Below are positions 58,801 to 64,000 of a DNA stretch of 64,000 nucleotides, piece after piece. The translations under genes were made by a program, and so were the position numbers. The stretch is from assembly GCF_002078875.1 (NCBI RefSeq), contig NC_034421.1, positions 2,599,913 to 2,663,912 of the forward strand. The letters run 5' to 3'. The stretch is from Numida meleagris (lineage: Eukaryota; Chordata; Aves; Galliformes; Numididae). The notes under the pieces were generated by a model that saw nothing but the letters and a program-made list of their open reading frames with translations, was not told where the DNA came from and ran no database searches. Positions within the stretch are counted from its first letter, which is position 1; the number at the start of each line of letters is the position of its first letter.

Positions 58801-60480
58801 AAGGTCTTTCCAGACTCCTGGGGGAATTCCTTTCCTGCTCTCCAGAAACTTTGCCATACTTCACCTCAGAGCACCAGGAGGATGCGGGAATGGAAACACC
58901 TCAGTGCAGGTATGGGATGGGGAGCGGGGCAGTGGCAATAGTAAATCCAGACGACTTCTCTCGCAGCTGGCTGTGGAACCACATGGAGCAAGTTTTCCTT
59001 CATCCTGCTCCTGGTCCTGCTGAATGTCAGTGCTTTTCTCCCAGCGCTGCCTATCTGCTGTCATACTGCTGTGTCAGAGGGAAGGGGCAGTGCTATGGCC
59101 AGAAGTCAGTGAGCAAGCTTTGGGACCAAGGCTGGGGGAAGGCTTGCTAAAAACCTGGAGACAGCAGCCACCCTGCACCCTCTGCTGGGAGCCCAGCTGC
59201 TGCTTGCATCGTGAGCAGCACCTCAATCCAGGCATCCCAAAACCATTCACCCAGAAGCAAGCAGAAAGCCACAAATGACTCCCGGCACTGTCTGGATTAA
59301 GGGTGAAAGGGACATCACATCTTAGACTGTGCTGTCAGATGTAGGTTATGGAAATCAAGTGTCCCCCACACCCTGCTCCTCCTGGCAGCTGTTTGCATCA
59401 CCTGCTTGCTGTGAGCCTCGCTCGGGTTTGTAGAGATAGTGTCACCCCCCTCAGAGGCAGTCGCCGTGTTGTACCAGGGAACCCGCTGCTCTGCACAGGG
59501 CTTACTACCACGGGTCTGCCTCCGAGAGAAGTTACATTCTCGGGCATTCAAGGTTTGTTTTTTGATTACGCGGGAAGTGGTGTGAATGGAAGTCACAGAG
59601 TCCTCCAGGGAGAGAGGTAACATGAATCCCTGGCAGCTTGCTTAACCTTTGCTTTTGCAGATGTTCTCAGCTTTGCACGAGGAGCTCCCAGGAAGCCTCA
59701 GCTGCAGAGCACGTGGGGTGAGAGATGCCCAGATGCCCCTGCTTCACTCAGTGCCTGCACAGGGCAGGGGTTCTCCTGCTCTGCCCACCCCAGGGAGCAA
59801 ACTGGGGCTGCACAGTAGTTTTGGGGTGAGCAGGAGGAACTGGAGGAAACTGCTCTTAAAGTTGTCACACTCTACAGGAAGAGAAGGATTTTCCTAGGCA
59901 CCAAACTGCTATTTCAAACCGAGTTGGTATTAGAGGGCATTTATCACAGGATAGTCCTGAATCCTTCTGATCAGTGCCAGAGAGCCAACAGAAAGCACAG
60001 CCACCCACAGCAATATCACAGCACAGCGCATAGACCTTCCCCATGCCTGCACCAGAGGGAAAAGAGACTTCTGGAGAGGCTGAGGAGGGATGCAGGACCA
60101 CATCCAGGCAGCCTCAGCACCCCTGAGCTGCCACGCTGAGCTTTGCCTTGTGGGAACCCTCTGGGAAGGACTTGGAGCAATGGGCTGTGCCCTGTGTGGT
60201 CCACTAAGGAGGGACAAGGACTCAGGTGGTGTTCAGGTCTCCAGGATACGTCTGTGGTTCCTTAGGATGATAGATATGAGTAGTTAGTCTCCCAAAAAAA
60301 TTAGGGTCACCTACAGCTCTTCACCCATCATTCAGCTCCTGTGGATGGCCCAGAGCAACTAATGCCACCTCTATCTTGAGCCATTGCCTGTGGGAGCTCA
60401 GGGAGAAGCTGAAACCACGAAGGGAAGAAGGAAAACCAGCTTTTCTGGCTGAAGAGCTGCTCCGTCTTCCTAACAACTAG
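58801..60480. other. No specific feature
   Basis: GC-moderate. CCCTCTGCTGG near 59,179 is a partial CTCF-like core. Chance frames only. Confidence 0.5.
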
Positions 60481-61060
60481 CACAGTGCTGCGTCCAAAAC
60501 CAGCTCCAGCTCACACAGAGGTCTGGGGTGTCCGTCTGGGGGTGAAGCCAAGCTGCCAGCTGGACCTGGGTGTGCAGGCGAGGGGCAGGCAGAGGCGAGG
60601 GGTAGCGCTGAGTCTGCTACACGCCGCTCGCCAATCTGATGCCTGAAAGCATCTTGTGCACAGCCAGAGCCTCGCTCGCTGCGAACACTGCTGCTCAGTT
60701 CCCTTATATACAGCCATTCCCCGCAGATCGCAGCGAGCGAGCGGCCTGCCGGCAGGATGGAGCTCTGCACCGTCATTAATCAACGTCATGCTTTGGGAGA
60801 GACGCTGAGTTCATTCTCATGTGTCTCCGTGGACCTCTGGGGACCGCGCTGTCTCTATCCGGGGCTGGTAGTCACCTGGAACAGTTTTCCAGCCCCCCTA
60901 AGCAGCAGGAGTGTCCATTAACTACCACGGATCGGTGGGGATGGTTTGTAAACTCCGGATACATACAGAGGGGCCCGGGCGCGTATTGGCTGATGCTTTC
61001 CGCTCTCAGAAATGGGTCATTTAAACAGAAAACTGTGAAGTGTTCATGCCTCTGAATGCA
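60481..61060 (-). promoter_or_regulatory. Possible minus-strand TATA promoter in a CpG-rich inverted repeat
   Basis: CTCGCTCGCTGCGA (60,671-60,684) is perfectly repeated in inverse at 60,728-60,741. In the loop, TATATAAG is read on the minus strand at 60,710-60,703, a consensus TATA box that would place a start near 60,675. Read the other way, an ATG with A at -3 and G at +4 (60,757) opens 54 codons to a TAA at 60,919-60,921 with no known domain. CpG density is locally raised. No transcript evidence exists in the sequence itself. Confidence 0.3.
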
Positions 61061-62890
61061 GAGAAACTATCAAAACAAGCTCCTGTCTCCATGCCACAGA
61101 CCCAGCATTCAAACAGACATTTGGGGCATGCTGGACGGGAATGAACCAAGTGCTCCCAGCAGATTCCTTTCCTTTTTCTGATGTTTCACACAATAAACAT
61201 TTCAACTCTCCAGCGCAAGAGCAGACCTACCCCAATTACCAGGACAGCTTGTTTTGTTTGGAGTAATGGTTAAGGGTCCCATCCTGCATCAGTGGAGCCA
61301 GAGAGAAAGCTCTCTTTGCTCCCAGTGGGCCTGAATCCAAGAGAGCCCCATGGTACTTTGGAGACCTGGCTGTTACTAGTGGGGTATTTTGCCTTTCCTT
61401 AGGGAAGTAAAACCAGTTCAAGCAAATTCTGCACGGCCCCACCTACACAAAGGTGGAGACATGGCAGCTTCCCAATGAAACTCGAGGCATCACCAAAGGA
61501 CGCTGCTATAGGCTGAGCGGTGACAGCAGGCCACCAGCTTCACGGTGTCCTACAGCTGAGTGACCTTTTGTCCGTGTCACTTGGACATCTGCAAACCAGA
61601 GAGCGGTGCTGTGGTCCCTGGGGCCTCAGAAATCACAGCTCTGCGGGGCTACATCTCAGAAAGTTGGAGCGGGGAGGAGACAGAAAGGGGCTGGAGGCCT
61701 TGGAGATTTGGAAATAAATGCATGCTAGGAAAAGGATTGGATTTGTTCAATGAGATTTGAATAAAAATGGCTCATCGGTAACTGTTATGTTCAGCGTGGG
61801 CATGTACCAAATTGGATTGTATTTCCCAGTGCGGTGAGGGGTGCACACCTGGGAAGCTCAGTGGTGTGGAGCAGTGGGGTGCCCTGCAGACTCAGGGGCT
61901 CACCAGGAGCCACTGCCACTGCATGAGCAGGGACGCAGGGGAAGGAGAACGTGGATGAAATTGAGAGGTGAGACAGAACAGAAAGAACACACATCATGGT
62001 GGGTCATCACCCAGCCCTTCAGCAGAGCATAGAGATAAAGGGGCCAGACTTGAAGGATTTCAATGCCAAACAGTGTAAAGGCCTTGGACAGCTTGGAAAG
62101 AGGAAATAAGAGCTAGAACTGCCCTGGACCCTGCTGTGCCATTTGACCTGGTACAGTGAGAGACTTTTGTGAAGAATCTCCAGGTTATACAGGCTCCAGG
62201 GCTATGCAGACTCCATCTTTACCTTGTCAGAAGGCTCTGGTGAAGCTCATCAGCTCACTCATTTACCTTGTTAAATGCCATCTGTGCATTAGCAACCATG
62301 TGTCACATCCAGTTATTCCTACCAGCTCCATCACTGCACTCAGCAAAGGTACATCTATAAGCGGAATATTCACAAGCAGGATGACTTCCATCTGGCGGTG
62401 CTACCAATATATAATAGCTTGTCAGGACGGTTCCTGTATAAACCCAACGTCATGGAGGTGATTTCATCCTCAAAGTAATCTGGTCTACCTTGCTATGGTC
62501 TTCAGAAATCAACGTCACATTGAGAAGAATGGTATCAAAAGAGAACAGATAGTTCTACACTGTCAGTGTCTCAATGCAGACAGATTTCAGGATTTTCTTC
62601 CTGCCCTTGCAGCTCTGAGAATCTCCCAAATGTGCACAAATGTAGCCCTGCAGGATCCCCCCTAGCCAGGCTGGGACCTCAGCAGCTCTGATGTGGAAGT
62701 AATCTATCATCGAGCATCTTTCTGATCCTGCTCTGATTTCAGATTGGTAACTGGCTGTATAAACAAATACCACAAAGAGCTGATGCACTAGATATTGATA
62801 GAGGTCTTAGCAACGCGCTACAAAGAGTCTGCCGGATGCCTCCGGAGTCTCCATGTTCCATCAGGACTGCAAGGCTGGCGCTTTGAGAGT
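61061..62890. other. No specific feature
   Basis: GC-moderate to mixed. Frames up to 101 codons lack domains. Confidence 0.5.
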
Positions 62891-63010
62891 GGACGGATAA
62901 GCATATTTCCAGAAAGAAAGAAATAATGTAGAGTAAAATAAATTAGAAAGTAATCAAAATATTTCTATTTTTCCCAACATCTTTTTTTTTTTTTTCTTTC
63001 CAGGAAAGGA
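62891..63010. other. AT-rich patch with T-tract
   Basis: GTAAAATAAATTAGAAAGTAATC near 62,933 and a T-run at 62,982-62,994. Confidence 0.45.
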
Positions 63011-63690
63011 TTATTTGTCTAAATTCAAGTGTTTCTGAATGTCCTCCAATGACATTCCTTCCTGAATCCATTATTTCCAGGAAAACACACGTCTCTGTGG
63101 AGGTGCCCCTGCCACAAGCTCCAAACTGGGCAGGAGTGGAGATCCCAACCTGAAACACAGAGTGGTTCCATGTCATCTGAGCTTTGGCTTTAGCACAAAA
63201 CTCCTTCGTAGCAGCAGCCTGAGCAGATGCAAAATGTGGGATTTCATCCACTCATTGCTTCCACCCTCCCGCCCTTGACGAGGCACCAACCAGCACTGGT
63301 CAGTGGGTGGGTCCTAAAAGTCTCTGAATGGATGAAACCCGAAGAGTCCTAATGGAACACAAACCCTACAGTGTGCCCACTCTGGGGCCTTTTCTGCTTA
63401 TTTTCCACTGCAAAGCAATTCTCCCCGTGGTCTGGCTTGCAGCTCACTGCACTGCCGCTTCTTTCTCTTTTCACCATGTGTGCTTTAGCATGGGGTGGGT
63501 GTGCCAGGCGTGGGGCACCTCCTCATGTCCTGAAGCCATCACCTGCCCAGGAGGACAAACCCCACAGCTCATGTCAAAGCAAAGGGGCCGAGATCTGTGA
63601 GCCGCCAGTCATTCTGTCCGCCTGGATCCTTCTGCCTTTGTGCACCTTTCCTTGCAAGCAGCAATTTCTGACAGCTAATATTTCACAGAA
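63011..63690. other. No specific feature
   Basis: GC-moderate sequence. Confidence 0.5.
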
Positions 63691-63920
63691 ACCAGAGCCA
63701 GCTCCCTCCCTCCCTCCTTTTTCCCCTCTCTCTCTCTTCTGTTTATGAAGCTGAGGGTAAGTGTTTAATTAGTTGCCTAATTGCCTGGGTAATTGGTAGA
63801 CATACTCAGCTCTCCAAGTAATCAGTCTGAACAGGCCTTGAAAATATCTGGCCCAATATTCATTAGTGCAGTTAAATCGTTAAACAGTTACTGTGTTTGG
63901 TTCCCGACAAAGCCCCGCCA
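63691..63920. promoter_or_regulatory. Candidate conserved regulatory block with phased TAATT cores
   Basis: After a C/T-rich tract (63,697-63,740), TAATT occurs at 63,766, 63,778 and 63,790, exactly 12 bases apart. Then AAGTAATCAG near 63,817, CAATATTCATTAGTGC near 63,854 and TTAAATCGTTAAACAG near 63,871. Confidence 0.48.
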
Positions 63921-64000
63921 ATGGCTGCACTGCGGCTCTGCAGGATGGGGATGGAACCGGGGGAGCTCGGGGTGCAGCTCCATCCCAGAGGGGTGGGCAG
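63921..64000. other. GC-rich right edge
   Basis: GC-rich end of window with a few CpGs. Too short to classify. Confidence 0.4.

Noticed and set aside
59175..59190. CTCF-like core CCCTCTGCTGG
   Set aside because: Flanking positions do not follow the longer consensus; too weak alone.
1..64000. CRISPR array, bacterial operon, prophage or integron
   Set aside because: No spaced direct-repeat array, no operon-like gene packing, and avian LINEs show this is vertebrate nuclear DNA.

Overview
This window is vertebrate nuclear DNA, most likely from a bird. The best evidence is five fragments of the avian CR1 LINE, two of which carry the diagnostic 3' tail of repeated ATTCTATG-type octamers (seen as CATAGAAT on the minus-strand copies). 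The low overall repeat load, short microsatellites and scattered CpG islands also fit a bird, probably galliform. I cannot name the species, chromosome or locus from the sequence alone.

I found no protein-coding gene. The open frames of 60 to 257 codons have no recognisable domain, no convincing splice structure and often overlap repeats or GC-rich sequence, so I treat them as chance. No tRNA, rRNA, CRISPR array or bacterial-type feature was seen. The window reads as a gene desert or long intron/intergenic stretch of the kind found around developmental regulator genes.

Layout: bases 1-5,500 alternate CpG-rich islands (1-138, 1111-1345, 1807-2730, 3506-3780, 3957-4330, 5191-5470) with AT-rich blocks full of TAAT homeodomain-type cores, the arrangement expected beside a developmental transcription-factor gene lying to the left. 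From about 5.5 kb onward, AT-rich candidate regulatory blocks of 0.2-1.1 kb (for example 8.9-9.25, 10.1-11.2, 21.3-22.1, 23.3-24.4, 27.7-28.6, 35.3-36.3, 39.2-40.0, 43.9-44.8, 46.1-47.0, 49.1-49.5, 51.4-52.1, 55.6-56.6, 58.3-58.8 and 63.7-63.9 kb) alternate with GC-moderate sequence in which I see nothing specific. Conservation was not measured; these blocks are called from composition and motif content only.

The items most worth a second look are: a 94-bp imperfect palindrome with 21-bp perfect arms (14,997-15,090); an old CR1/L3-type reverse-transcriptase fossil (29,925-30,076, minus strand); a fragment resembling the end of an ancient vertebrate transposon inside an AT-rich block (23,731-23,787); RFX X-box motifs in several blocks; a 14-bp CpG-rich inverted repeat surrounding a minus-strand TATA box (60,671-60,741); three TAATT cores at exact 12-bp spacing (63,766-63,794); and a diverged 35-bp duplication (58,512 and 58,688). 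I did not find a clear new biological system.
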